NCBI RefSeq assembly: GCF_014647635.1
Contig: NZ_BMPO01000001.1
Location: 682,001 to 746,000, forward strand
Direction of reading: 5' to 3'
DNA: 64,000 nucleotides
Source: Pseudomonas matsuisoli
GTDB taxonomy: Bacteria > Pseudomonadota > Gammaproteobacteria > Pseudomonadales > Pseudomonadaceae
Below are positions 17,323 through 26,092 of the stretch, piece after piece (within the stretch, counting starts at the first letter, position 1; the number at the start of each line of letters is the position of its first letter). The translations under genes and the position numbers were made by a program. The notes under the pieces were generated by a model. It had not been told where the DNA came from. It saw only the letters and a list, made by a program, of their open reading frames with translations, and did not search any database.

Positions 17323-18177
17323 ATGAACCTGATCTCCCCTCTCATGAAATACGCCAGCGCAGCGGCGTTAGCCCTTGGCCTTTCAGCGGCGCACGCCGCG
17401 GATAAGCCAGAAGTCCGCATCGGTTTCAACAGCGGCTGGGACGACAGTGTCGCGACGAGCAACGTGGCGGCACAAGTCATTCAGGAACGACTGGGTTACC
17501 CAGTCAAAATGCAACCCGTGGAAGCTGCCATCATGTGGCAGGGTGTCGCCCGCGGCGACCTCGACGTGGCCCTCACTGCCTGGCTGCCTGCGACGCACGG
17601 CGAGTACTACAAGCGCTTCAAGGACAGCATCGAGACCCTCGGCACGAACTACGATGGCGCCAAAATCGGCCTGGTCGTACCGGAGTACTTTGAAGCGAAA
17701 TCGATCGAAGATCTGAACAAATACAAATCCGAACTCAACGGGCAGATCACCGGCATCGACGCCGGAGCCGGCATCATGCGCCGCACCGAAGACGCCCTAA
17801 AGGAATACGACCTCGACCTCAAGCTGATGCCGAGTTCAGGCCCCGCAATGACCGTCGCGCTCTCGCGCGCCATCAGCGCCAAGAAGCCAATCGTTGTCAC
17901 CGGATGGATTCCGCACTGGAAGTTTGCCAAATGGGACCTTCGCTTCCTGGATGACCCGAAAAAGGTCTTCGGTGATGCCGAGCGGGTCGATACGATCGCC
18001 AATCCGGCGCTCGCGAAGAAGGCCCCGGAAGTCGCGGCTTTCCTAAAGAAATTCCAGTGGAAATCCGAAGAGATCGGCGCCGTGATGCTGGCCATCAACG
18101 AAGGTGCTCAACCTGAGCAGGCCGCAAAGGACTGGATCGCCAAGAATCCCGAACGCGTCGAAGAATGGCTGAAATAG
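17323..18177 (+). CDS. Glycine betaine-type substrate-binding protein, second tandem copy
   Basis: A 284-residue periplasmic binding protein paralogous to its left neighbour, with signal peptide MNLISPLMKYASAAALALGLSAAHA. It keeps the same motifs (GWDDSVATSNVAA, AIMWQGVARGDLD, PATHGEYY, GWIPHWKFAKW). Differences cluster on surface positions and at a few pocket-adjacent sites (for example TSWIPHWM versus TGWIPHWK), which could shift specificity. It has its own terminator and lies 148 bases after the first copy, so each may be an independent unit. I start it at 17323 (AAGGA upstream) because the signal peptide begins there; an in-frame codon at 17299 is less likely. Confidence 0.9.
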   Translation: MNLISPLMKYASAAALALGLSAAHAADKPEVRIGFNSGWDDSVATSNVAAQVIQERLGYPVKMQPVEAAIMWQGVARGDLDVALTAWLPATHGEYYKRFKDSIETLGTNYDGAKIGLVVPEYFEAKSIEDLNKYKSELNGQITGIDAGAGIMRRTEDALKEYDLDLKLMPSSGPAMTVALSRAISAKKPIVVTGWIPHWKFAKWDLRFLDDPKKVFGDAERVDTIANPALAKKAPEVAAFLKKFQWKSEEIGAVMLAINEGAQPEQAAKDWIAKNPERVEEWLK

Positions 18178-18196
18178 GCCCTCTGGCGTGTGTAGT

Positions 18197-18224
18197 AAAA
18201 CGGCCCTCCGGGGCCGTTTTTTAT
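18197..18224 (+). terminator. Rho-independent terminator after second betaine-binding protein
   Basis: Stem AAAACGGCCC / GGGCCGTTTT with loop TCCG, continuing into TTATT. It ends the cbc transport block. The following 166 bases hold only a decayed REP (GTAGGAGCGGCAT... CATCGCGGGTATG). Confidence 0.85.
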
Positions 18225-18390
18225 TGGGCAAGAAGCCTGTTCCCCTGTTGTAGGAGCGGCATACGCAAGCAAGCACGCATGTTTCGCACAGCCCCCTATG
18301 GGAGCGAGCTTTATATCAACCCGATTTCACCTGCTTAACTCCATCGCGGGTATGACTGGCCGCAGCCCGGCCCGCGGGTGCCAAAGTGCA

Positions 18391-19086
18391 TCAAGCCAAA
18401 GGCGCCTTCAGCCGATACCCCACCCCCACCTCAGTCATGATCAACGCAGGTGCCGCCGGGTCATCGCCAAGCTTCTGTCGTAGCCTTCCGACGACGATTC
18501 GCAGGTAATGCGTATGTTCCACATGCGTCGGGCCCCATACCTCGCGAAGCAGTTGCTGCTGCGTCACGAGTCGGCCGGCATGCGCCGCAAGCATGGCCAG
18601 TACGGCGTATTCCTTGCGGGTGAGCGCGATGGGCATTTCATTCAACGTAACCTGCCGATAGGCAAGGTCGACCCGTAGCCCATCGACTTCTACAGCCGAC
18701 AGCGCTGCATTGGGCGCCGGTGACGCTCTCAGCAACGCCCTCACTCGCGCGAGTAGCTCCTGAACGCCGAACGGCTTGGTGACATAGTCATTGGCGCCCG
18801 CATCGAGCGCTCTTACCTTCTCGCCCTCTCCTGCGCGCACGGATAGCATCAACACCGGCACTGGCGACCACTCCCGCAAACGCGTGAGCACAGCATGCCC
18901 ATCCTGGTCCGGCAGACCGATATCGAGAATCACGAGATCTGGCCCGTTCAATGCTGCCTGCTCCAGCCCCCCTTCCCCCGATTCCGCTTCGATAACCTGG
19001 TAATTCTGAGAGGCAAGGCTGATGCGCAAAAACTTACGGATCGCCGCTTCATCGTCGATCACAAGAATGCGTTTAACGTCACTCAC
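18391..19086 (-). CDS. KdpE-like OmpR-family response regulator
   Basis: DNA-binding response regulator of 231 residues if started at the GTG at 19086 (VSDVKRILVIDDE). The receiver domain has the DD pair at 11-12, phospho-acceptor Asp55 (LVILDIGLPD) and Lys in YVTKPFG. The C-terminal winged helix has LTRKEYAVLAMLAAHAGRLVTQQQLLREVWG and the HTHYLRIVVGRLRQKL recognition region, closest to KdpE. Its start overlaps the end of the kinase gene by 8 bases, so they are coupled. GGGAGC lies upstream of the GTG. No kdpFABC genes are in the window; the nearest potassium gene is the divergent kup, which I infer to be a target. Confidence 0.88.
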   Translation of the reverse strand: MSDVKRILVIDDEAAIRKFLRISLASQNYQVIEAESGEGGLEQAALNGPDLVILDIGLPDQDGHAVLTRLREWSPVPVLMLSVRAGEGEKVRALDAGANDYVTKPFGVQELLARVRALLRASPAPNAALSAVEVDGLRVDLAYRQVTLNEMPIALTRKEYAVLAMLAAHAGRLVTQQQLLREVWGPTHVEHTHYLRIVVGRLRQKLGDDPAAPALIMTEVGVGYRLKAPLA

Positions 19087-20644
19087 AGCCGGTGCTCCCT
19101 TCTTCACTTTCCCCCACAGGCTGCTCATCAACCGGAAGATGCAAGGTGATGCACGTCCCCTGCCCCGACGCAGGCATCACGCTCACCTGGCCGCCATGCG
19201 CCACGACCATACCCTTGCAGATCGAAAGCCCCAGACCTGTACCTTGTCCGCCTCGGTCACCGCGGGCGGCGGTATAGAACATGTCGAAAATCCTGTCTTG
19301 ATCCGCTTCCGGAATACCCGGCCCCTGGTCGCAAATGGCGAATCCTACCTCGTCTTCCGCCACGAAAATCCGCGCCTCGATGGTGCCGTTCACGGGGGAA
19401 AAACGAATGGCGTTTTCGATCACATTGACCAACGCCTGCTCGATAAGGGCCGCCTGGACGTAAACCAAAGGCAACGCGACAGGCACTTCGGTTTTCAACT
19501 GTAACGAGCCCAACAGGGGGGTTAGCCGCTGCAAAGCGGCTGCCAGTAAATCACTGGGTGTGACCCAGTCACGTTCGAGATGCAGTGCTCCCTGGCCGAG
19601 ACGGGTCATGTCGAGCAGGTTCTGGATGTAACGATCGAGCCGCTCGGTTTCCAGCCGGGTATCCCTCAACAGCTCTTGCCGTTCCGACGACGGAAGGCGC
19701 TCGTCCAGCAAAGCCAGGGTATCGATCGCCCCCCGCAGAACGGTTAATGGCGTCCGTAAATCATGGGATACACTGGCCAACAAAGCGCTCCGCAGCTGTT
19801 CTGCCGCCGCCCGGATGCGCTCGTCAGCCAGCGCCTGCGTCAGCTGAATGCGGGCGACTGCCAATGAGAACGTGTGCAACGAAGATTCGACGACACAGCG
19901 CAGGCGGTCATCGAGACGCGCGGCGGAAAGGCTGCGCACGCCGAGCAAAGCGAGCGGTTCCTCCGAGGATGACACCGGCCACCACCACCAATGAGGATGC
20001 GGCAGGTTATGGCTGTCGTACCCGCCTGGTTTGCCATGCGTCCACGCCCAGCAGGCCGTGATACGTTCGAGCTCGGTAAGCGCATCGACATTTCCAGCCA
20101 AGGCCTGCACGGTCCCGGCCTCCACGCGCACAAGCCGCAGCGCCACGCCCTCCGGCCCCAATCGTTGACCGAGCAACTGCAGCAACGTAGCGAGATCCGT
20201 TGCTGAAGCCAGCCTTTCAGAAAACCTCAACAACGCCTGGGTTTCTCGTTGTGCGGCCTGTAATTGCACGTACTGACGCTTGTGCCGTGCGGCTAAATCG
20301 CCCGTCAGGACGGCAACCAACAGGAAAAACAGTAGCGTCAGGAGATCCTGCTCGCGGTGAATGAACACGGACCCATGCGGCGGCAGGAATTGAAAACCGT
20401 AGATGACGAACGAGAGGCCAGCACAGAGCAACGCTGGTCCCTTGCTGCTGCGAATCGCGACCAACAGGACCGCAACCAGAAAAACTAGCGAGATATTGGG
20501 CAGGTCGAGAAAGCGCGACACCACGAGCGCAATGAGCGCAGCGACACCCGCGGCGGCAGCCGCCATCGCGTAATTCCGCTTCGTGCTGATTACGTCATCA
20601 CCCGGCTGAACCGACGACCGTTCCGCACCGTGCTCCTGCCGCAT
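19079..20644 (-). CDS. Short KdpD-like sensor histidine kinase lacking the N-terminal KdpD/USP domains
   Basis: A 521-residue kinase that matches only the C-terminal half of KdpD. It has four tightly packed hydrophobic segments between residues 27 and 120 (DUF4118-like, with SKGPALLCAGLSFVIYGFQFLPP), a GAF-like linker (about 140-265), the HisKA site with His294 in SVSHDLRTP, and an ATPase domain (ENAIRFSP, DQGPGIPEADQDRIFDMFY, GGQGTGLGLSICKGMV). Canonical KdpD is about 890 residues; the missing front part holds the KdpD and universal-stress-protein-like sensory domains. The start has AGGAG eight bases upstream, so this looks like a genuine short form. It is divergent from kup across a 191-base control region. 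Confidence 0.88.
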   Translation of the reverse strand: MRQEHGAERSSVQPGDDVISTKRNYAMAAAAAGVAALIALVVSRFLDLPNISLVFLVAVLLVAIRSSKGPALLCAGLSFVIYGFQFLPPHGSVFIHREQDLLTLLFFLLVAVLTGDLAARHKRQYVQLQAAQRETQALLRFSERLASATDLATLLQLLGQRLGPEGVALRLVRVEAGTVQALAGNVDALTELERITACWAWTHGKPGGYDSHNLPHPHWWWWPVSSSEEPLALLGVRSLSAARLDDRLRCVVESSLHTFSLAVARIQLTQALADERIRAAAEQLRSALLASVSHDLRTPLTVLRGAIDTLALLDERLPSSERQELLRDTRLETERLDRYIQNLLDMTRLGQGALHLERDWVTPSDLLAAALQRLTPLLGSLQLKTEVPVALPLVYVQAALIEQALVNVIENAIRFSPVNGTIEARIFVAEDEVGFAICDQGPGIPEADQDRIFDMFYTAARGDRGGQGTGLGLSICKGMVVAHGGQVSVMPASGQGTCITLHLPVDEQPVGESEEGSTGCE

Positions 20645-20670
20645 GTACCCACTCCTGCTGCCGTTAGACG

Positions 20671-20731
20671 CTCATCACTTTGCCGTAAAAAAGTGATGAG
20701 CGCGGACGAAACGCCGTAAAGAAGCCGTAAA
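20671..20731. promoter_or_regulatory. Candidate response-regulator site between kdpD-like gene and kup
   Basis: Three copies of GCCGTAAA start at 20682, 20713 and 20724. The last two are 11 bases apart and the first is 31 away, matching one and three helical turns; OmpR/PhoB-family regulators bind direct repeats with about 10-11 base spacing. The first copy sits in the loop of a perfect inverted repeat, CTCATCACTT (20671-20680) and AAGTGATGAG (20691-20700). Confidence 0.5.
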
Positions 20732-20835
20732 AGCTGACCTCTCCAGCACCTGGAATTAGCTGAAATTCGATATATCTGCATCCGCATCGGGCAACGCTGT
20801 TGGGCGGCCCTATCGTTTTTGAAAGGAGATTCCAG

Positions 20836-22722
20836 GTGAGTGCCTCGTCTGCCGCTGGTAAACCGCAGTCCCATTTCGCGCTTGTGCTCGCCGCGGCCGG
20901 CGTCGTCTATGGCGATATCGGTACCAGCCCTTTGTATAGCCTCAAGGAAATCTTCTCACCGCACTACGGCGTATCTATCGATCACAACAATGTCCTTGGC
21001 ATCCTTTCGCTGATTTTCTGGTCCCTGACGATCGTCGTGACAATCAAGTATGTCGCGTTGATTCTACGCGCCGACAACGGCGGCGAAGGCGGCATCATGG
21101 CCCTGACCGCGCTGGCGCAGCGCGCCGCTCGTGCTAGACCTCGCCTGCGGGCAACGCTGGTAGCCCTGGGGCTTTTCGGCGCCGCCTTGTTCTACGGCGA
21201 CAGCATGCTCACCCCTGCCGTATCGGTCGTCTCGGCAGTGGAAGGGATCGAGGTCGCCTTCCCTTCCATCGAACATTGGGTCGTGCCCGTATCATTGATC
21301 CTGCTGGTTGGCCTGTTCGCCATCCAGCGACACGGTACTGCCCGAATCGGCTACCTGTTCGGGCCCGTCATGGTCATCTGGTTCACGACGCTAGGCGCAC
21401 TCGGCATCCACGGGATCGTCCAGCGTCCGGAGGTCCTGCAGGCACTCAACCCCTACTGGAGTGCGCTGTTCTTCGTGGAGCACCCGCTGCTCGGCGTGCT
21501 GGTCATGGGCGCCGTCGTGCTGACCATCACGGGGGCGGAGGCGCTGTACGCGGACATGGGGCACTTTGGCCGCCGTCCAATCACACATGCGTGGCTTTTT
21601 CTGGCCTTCCCCGGACTGATCCTCAACTACTTCGGGCAGGGCGCGCTATTGCTGCAAGACGCGACTGCAGCACGCAATCCGTTCTATCTGCTAGCACCAG
21701 ACTGGGGACTGGTTCCGTTGATCGGCCTTTCCACGCTAGCCACCATCATCGCTTCGCAGGCGGTCATCACTGGTGCCTATTCGATCACCCAACAGGCCAT
21801 CCAACTGGGCTACGTACCCCGAATGCAAATAACGCATACCTCGGACGTCGAACGTGGTCAGATCTACATTCCGGTTATGAATGCATTGCTGATGGTCGGC
21901 GTGGTGTTGCTCGTAGTGGGCTTCCAATCGTCCAGCGGATTGGCCGAAGCGTACGGGGTCGCTGTCACCGGCACGATGCTCGTCACGACCATCCTCGTCG
22001 CCTCGGTCGTGTTGTTGCATTGGAAATGGCGCTGGTATCTGGCGGTGCCGTTGCTCTCACTGTTTCTATTGCTGGACTTGCTTTTCTTCGCGTCGAACGT
22101 ACCGAAGATCGCCGCGGGAGGCGCTGTGCCCCTTATCGTCGGCGCGGTACTTTTCTTGCTGATGACGACCTGGAAGCGCGGCCGCCAACTGGTACTGGAG
22201 CGCCTGGACGGGCACGCGCTACCGTTGGGCCACTTCATCGAAAGCATTGCGCTGCAGCCGCCCATCCGCGTCTCGGGCACGGCGGTGTTCCTCAACAGCC
22301 GCGCGGACACCGTCCCCCATGCCCTTCTCCACAACTTGCTGCACAACCAAGTGCTGCATGAACGGGTGCTGCTGCTCACGGTGCAGTATGCAGACCGTCC
22401 ACGAGTGCCGGTCGAGGAGCGTTACGAACTGGAAACCTTCGGCCAGGGGTTCCATCGTCTGACGCTGCGCTTCGGCTTCAAGGACGAACCCAACGTGCCC
22501 CAGTCCCTGGCGCTGTTGAAGGAGCGCGGTTTGGAATGTGCGCCCATGACGACCACCTATTTCCTCAGCCGCGAAACGGTTATCCCGTCCAAGCGACTCG
22601 GCATGGCGCTGTGGCGCGAAAAGCTGTTCGCTGTGCTGGTCAAGAATTCCGGCGGCAGCCTCGCCTTCTTCCACCTCCCGGTGAACCGGGTCATCGAGCT
22701 TGGCACGCAAGTGGAAATCTAA
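20836..22722 (+). CDS. kup: Low-affinity potassium transporter Kup
   Basis: Potassium uptake protein of the inner membrane, KUP/HAK/KT family, 628 residues from the GTG at 20836 (AAAGGAG is six to eight bases upstream; the family N-terminus is near [26 protein letters not shown]). About twelve hydrophobic segments lie between residues 18 and 450, with the family motifs [44 protein letters not shown] and FGQGALLL. A cytoplasmic C-terminal domain (about 450-628) follows, with [25 protein letters not shown]. Length is typical. The divergent kinase-regulator pair is the likely controller. A small monooxygenase-like gene follows after 37 bases. Confidence 0.94.
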   Translation: MSASSAAGKPQSHFALVLAAAGVVYGDIGTSPLYSLKEIFSPHYGVSIDHNNVLGILSLIFWSLTIVVTIKYVALILRADNGGEGGIMALTALAQRAARARPRLRATLVALGLFGAALFYGDSMLTPAVSVVSAVEGIEVAFPSIEHWVVPVSLILLVGLFAIQRHGTARIGYLFGPVMVIWFTTLGALGIHGIVQRPEVLQALNPYWSALFFVEHPLLGVLVMGAVVLTITGAEALYADMGHFGRRPITHAWLFLAFPGLILNYFGQGALLLQDATAARNPFYLLAPDWGLVPLIGLSTLATIIASQAVITGAYSITQQAIQLGYVPRMQITHTSDVERGQIYIPVMNALLMVGVVLLVVGFQSSSGLAEAYGVAVTGTMLVTTILVASVVLLHWKWRWYLAVPLLSLFLLLDLLFFASNVPKIAAGGAVPLIVGAVLFLLMTTWKRGRQLVLERLDGHALPLGHFIESIALQPPIRVSGTAVFLNSRADTVPHALLHNLLHNQVLHERVLLLTVQYADRPRVPVEERYELETFGQGFHRLTLRFGFKDEPNVPQSLALLKERGLECAPMTTTYFLSRETVIPSKRLGMALWREKLFAVLVKNSGGSLAFFHLPVNRVIELGTQVEI

Positions 22723-22759
22723 GCGCGGAACGAACCACGCAACCCCGGCTCCATAGGCT

Positions 22760-23086
22760 ATGAACAACACCCTTCACACCCTGACGCTGATCCAGGCTAC
22801 ACCCGACCGCGAACGGGCGCTGGCCGCGCACCTCGAACTCATCCGCGAGCAGGCGCGCCAGGCCCCAGGTTGCCTAGATTTTCAGGTACTGCGCGATGCT
22901 GACAACGCTCGCCGCTGGGTCATCCACGAAACCTGGCGCAGCGCCGCGGATCTCGACAACCATCTGCTCACGCCGTACATGCAGGATTTCTTCAACGAAC
23001 TGGCCAAGTTGGTGGACGATATCGACACCCGCCTGCTGCTGGCGCCCTTCGATGCGCAACCCGCTGAGGATGATCCTGTCCCCTGA
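22760..23086 (+). CDS. Antibiotic biosynthesis monooxygenase (ABM)-domain protein
   Basis: A 108-residue protein with a single ABM/dimeric alpha-beta barrel domain: LTLIQATPDRERALAAHLELIREQARQAPGCLDFQVLRD, then RWVIHETWRSAADLDNHLLTPYMQDFF. Such proteins act as small cofactor-free oxygenases or, more often, have unknown roles in oxidant handling; nothing in the sequence fixes a substrate. The ribosome site is weak. It follows kup closely and may be read with it. After its stop comes a 9-bp hairpin (GCCTGCGCC / GGCGCAGGC, 23163-23186). Confidence 0.8.
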   Translation: MNNTLHTLTLIQATPDRERALAAHLELIREQARQAPGCLDFQVLRDADNARRWVIHETWRSAADLDNHLLTPYMQDFFNELAKLVDDIDTRLLLAPFDAQPAEDDPVP

Positions 23087-23208
23087 GAATACGGCTCCGA
23101 ATCGAACCGGTCGGCATATCACCGGAATCCTGCCGACCGACCTGCGGTCCAGACGAATAGAAGCCTGCGCCGTACCAGGCGCAGGCACTACTTCGACAGG
23201 AGGCCACC

Positions 23209-23478
23209 ATGCAACAAACGACCATCACTGCCGAACAAGCGCGCGACAATGCGATGCACGCGTCCAATGGCGTGGACCAGATGCTGGCGACCATCAGCCG
23301 GGAAATCGACATCCTCTCCAAAGCCGGACGACGGTCATCCACGCACAGCTTCTCGAAGGAAAACGTCAGCGACGACGAGCTGCGCCAGACCTTGGACGAG
23401 ATGATCAATCGCGGCTTTTCGGTAGATCGCCAAGCCAACATCAATGGCGACCTGTGGACGGTACGGCTGACCTGGTGA
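23209..23478 (+). CDS. Small unknown soluble protein
   Basis: An 89-residue protein, MQQTTITAEQARDNAMHASNG to GDLWTVRLTW, that I do not recognise. A strong ribosome site (AGGAGG, five bases before the ATG) supports it. The N-terminal half looks helical and polar; the C-terminal half (LDEMINRGFSVDRQANINGDLWTVRL) has an alternating pattern of a small beta unit. There are no cysteines, no signal peptide and no membrane segment. It follows a hairpin at 23163-23186 that could terminate the preceding gene or shape its own leader, and it converges with the gamma-glutamyltransferase gene. Confidence 0.65.
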   Translation: MQQTTITAEQARDNAMHASNGVDQMLATISREIDILSKAGRRSSTHSFSKENVSDDELRQTLDEMINRGFSVDRQANINGDLWTVRLTW

Positions 23479-23546
23479 GGCGAACGACATCCGTCTCGGT
23501 TCGCTCCTGCTAGATAGCCAAACCGGTGCAATACCTGCCGGCGGCG

Positions 23547-25142
23547 TCAGAACGCCGCCACCAGCCCATCTTTGCGTGGGTCCGTGCCGCCGACGTAACC
23601 ATCGGCGGTGCGCTGAATAATCTGGGCGCCCCCGAACGCGAACATCCCACTCAGCTCCTGCACCTTAATGTCGTGGCCTAGAGCCTGGAGCGCGGCCACC
23701 GTTTCAGGGTCGAACTGCGGCTCGACGGACACCGTTTTGCCTCCCTCGAGGCGCCAGCGTGGGGCGTTCGCCGCCGCCTGCGGATTTTGCTTGTAACGCA
23801 GGATGCGCAGCATCAACTGCAGGTGTCCCTGCGCCTGCATCGGGCCGCCCATGAGCCCGAACGCCATGAGTGGGGACCCGTCCATGTGTGTCACGAAGCC
23901 TGGAATGATCGTATGGAACGGCCGCTTTCGCGGCGCAACCACGTTCACATGCTCGGGATCGAGGGAAAACCCCGCGCCACGGTTTTGCAGGCTGATGCCC
24001 GTTCCTGGCACGACCACGCCGGAGCCGAACCCCATGTAGTTGGACTGGATGAACGACACCATCATGCCGTCGGCGTCCGCCGCGCACAGGTAGACGGTAC
24101 CGCCCGGTTTCGGCGAGCCATGACCGGGATCGCCCGCAGTCTCTTCAATGAGCCCAGCGCGCTCGGCGAGATACGCCGGGTCCAGCAGATGCTGCGCCAG
24201 TACACGCATATGGTCTTGGTCGGTGATGTGATGACGCAGGTCCGCCAAGCCCAGCTTCATGGCTTCGAGCACGGTATGCAGCGTCTCGGGACTGTCTACC
24301 GAATGCTCGCCAATGCCGACGGCTTCGAGTATCCCAAGAGCCGACAACGTCGCGATGCCTTGCCCGTTCGGAGGCAGCTCGTGCACTTGAGCTCCGGCAA
24401 ACGGTACGGAGAGCGTCTCCACCCAATCGACCGTGTGCGCGGCAAGATCTGCAAGGCTCAACACCGCGCCATGGCGCGCGGCATCCGCTGCCATTGCGTC
24501 GGCAAGTGCCCCCTTGTAGAAGGCCTGGCCCTTGCTTTGCGCGATCGCCGTCAGGGTCCGAGCGTGATCGGGCAATTGAATGTGCTGCCCAGCGCGCGGG
24601 GGTTGACCATCGAACAGGAAGCAGTCAGCGAAACCGGGTTGATCCTTGAGCAGTGCCGCGCCTTGCCGCCACTGCTGGGCAATGATCGGCGTCACCTGGT
24701 AGCCATCCCGCGCATAGCGTATGGCGGGCTCGGCAAGCGTTTCGAAGGGCAGCTTGCCGTAACGCTCGGACAGCGCAACCCAGGCCGAGACGGCGCCAGG
24801 CACGGTGACGGCATTCCAGCCGCGTTGAGGCATCGCGTCTTGCCCGGAAAAATGTTCGGGCGTCCACTGCTCGGGCGCCCGGCCAGAGGCATTCAGGCCT
24901 TGCAGACGTTCACCATCCCAGATGATCGCGAACGCATCGCTGCCGATGCCGCAACCGGTCGGCTCGACCACGGTCAGCACCATCGCCGCAGCGATCGCCG
25001 CATCCGCTGCGCTGCCGCCACGCCGGAGCATTTCCAAGCCCGCCTGGGCAGCCAGCGGTTGCGAAGCGGCTACCATGTTTCTCCCCATCACCGGCGAACG
25101 CGCCGACGCGTACGGTTGCGTGTAATCCAGATCGTCGAACAT
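23547..25142 (-). CDS. ggt: Gamma-glutamyltransferase, YwrD-like, no signal peptide
   Basis: Ntn-hydrolase of the gamma-glutamyltransferase family that cleaves gamma-glutamyl bonds in glutathione-like peptides after self-cleavage into two chains. The 531-residue protein (start at 25142, MFDDLDYTQPYASARSPVMG) has the large-chain motif GGSAADAAIAAAMVLTVVEPTGCGIGSDAF and the predicted nucleophile Thr349 in PGGTVYLCAADADGMMVSFIQSNYMG. The C-terminal part has PFHTIIPGF and GLMGGPMQAQGHLQ. There is no signal peptide, unlike the classical periplasmic enzyme, so it probably works in the cytoplasm. It is the last gene of an operon encoding a dipeptide-type importer, which fits import of gamma-glutamyl or related peptides followed by hydrolysis. 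Confidence 0.9.
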   Translation of the reverse strand: MFDDLDYTQPYASARSPVMGRNMVAASQPLAAQAGLEMLRRGGSAADAAIAAAMVLTVVEPTGCGIGSDAFAIIWDGERLQGLNASGRAPEQWTPEHFSGQDAMPQRGWNAVTVPGAVSAWVALSERYGKLPFETLAEPAIRYARDGYQVTPIIAQQWRQGAALLKDQPGFADCFLFDGQPPRAGQHIQLPDHARTLTAIAQSKGQAFYKGALADAMAADAARHGAVLSLADLAAHTVDWVETLSVPFAGAQVHELPPNGQGIATLSALGILEAVGIGEHSVDSPETLHTVLEAMKLGLADLRHHITDQDHMRVLAQHLLDPAYLAERAGLIEETAGDPGHGSPKPGGTVYLCAADADGMMVSFIQSNYMGFGSGVVVPGTGISLQNRGAGFSLDPEHVNVVAPRKRPFHTIIPGFVTHMDGSPLMAFGLMGGPMQAQGHLQLMLRILRYKQNPQAAANAPRWRLEGGKTVSVEPQFDPETVAALQALGHDIKVQELSGMFAFGGAQIIQRTADGYVGGTDPRKDGLVAAF

Positions 25143-25219
25143 GACTTCCCCTTTTTGGCGAAGGACCGGGCTACAGCCCATCCAAAGATTCGTATCCGTG
25201 CCCGAAGGCAGGCGTAGTT

Positions 25220-26092
25220 TTAGGATTTGGGGTCGAGCGCATCGCGCAGCCCATCCCCCAGCAAGTTGAAAGAAAGCACGGTGATGTAGATGGCCAGGCC
25301 CGGCACGATGGACATCCACGGTGCCTGCTCGAGGAAGTTCTTCGCCGTGGTGAGCATCGACCCCCAGGAGGGCTGCGGGGCTTGTTGCCCGAGCCCGAGA
25401 AACGACAGGCTGGCCTCCGCCAGAATCGCCGATGCGATGGTCAACGTGGCCTGCACCACCAGCGGTGACTGCACGTTGGGCAGCACATAGCGCAGGATGA
25501 TCCACCGGTGCGGCAGACCGATTGCCCGCGCGCCTTCCAGGTAATCCTCGTGCCGCACGGCCAGCACCTGTCCTCGTGTCAGGCGCACGAAGATTGGCAT
25601 CGCCGACAAGCCGATGGCGATCATCGCGTTGCCCAGGCTTGGCCCCAGAAAGGCCCCCAGCGCAATGGCGAGCACGAGAAACGGGCAGGACAGCAGCGCA
25701 TCGGTGACGCGGGACACCAACGCATCCAGCCAGCCGCCGAAATACCCGGCAAGCAGTCCCAGCGGCACGCCGATCAGCATCGCGATACTGACCGAAACCA
25801 CTCCCGCCAACAGCGAACTGCGCGTCCCCCAGATAAGCCGGGACAGCAGGTCGCGGCCCAGCTCATCGGTACCGAGCCAGAATTCGGCGGAAGGCGGTTT
25901 GCGCACGGACAGGAAGTTCGCCTTCAACGGGTCGTGCGGGGAAATCCACGGAGCGAGAATAGCCACGGCCACGAAAAGCAGCAGGCAGATTGCGCCGATC
26001 ACCGCGCCTTTGTTGGCCAAGAAGCGCTGCAGTACACGGTACTTGCGCGGCGCCTGCACGCCGATGACGGAAGGCTGTAGCGCAGCATTCAT
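25220..26092 (-). CDS. Peptide ABC transporter permease, DppC-type
   Basis: Inner-membrane permease of 290 residues. After an N-terminal cytoplasmic stretch come six hydrophobic segments; the OppC N-terminal signature is KGAVIGAICLLLFVAVAILAPWISPHDPLKAN and FWLGTDELGRDLLSRLIWGTR. The EAA coupling loop is EGARAIGLPHRWIILRYVLPNVQSPLVVQATL. Its ATG overlaps the stop of the DppB-type gene by four bases. It works with the partner permease and the two ATPases of this operon; the imported substrate is inferred from the adjacent gamma-glutamyltransferase. Confidence 0.92.
   Translation of the reverse strand: MNAALQPSVIGVQAPRKYRVLQRFLANKGAVIGAICLLLFVAVAILAPWISPHDPLKANFLSVRKPPSAEFWLGTDELGRDLLSRLIWGTRSSLLAGVVSVSIAMLIGVPLGLLAGYFGGWLDALVSRVTDALLSCPFLVLAIALGAFLGPSLGNAMIAIGLSAMPIFVRLTRGQVLAVRHEDYLEGARAIGLPHRWIILRYVLPNVQSPLVVQATLTIASAILAEASLSFLGLGQQAPQPSWGSMLTTAKNFLEQAPWMSIVPGLAIYITVLSFNLLGDGLRDALDPKS

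Noticed and set aside
23787-25217. 476-residue plus-strand frame opposite ggt
   Set aside because: Antisense to the gamma-glutamyltransferase with its catalytic motifs; no ribosome site.
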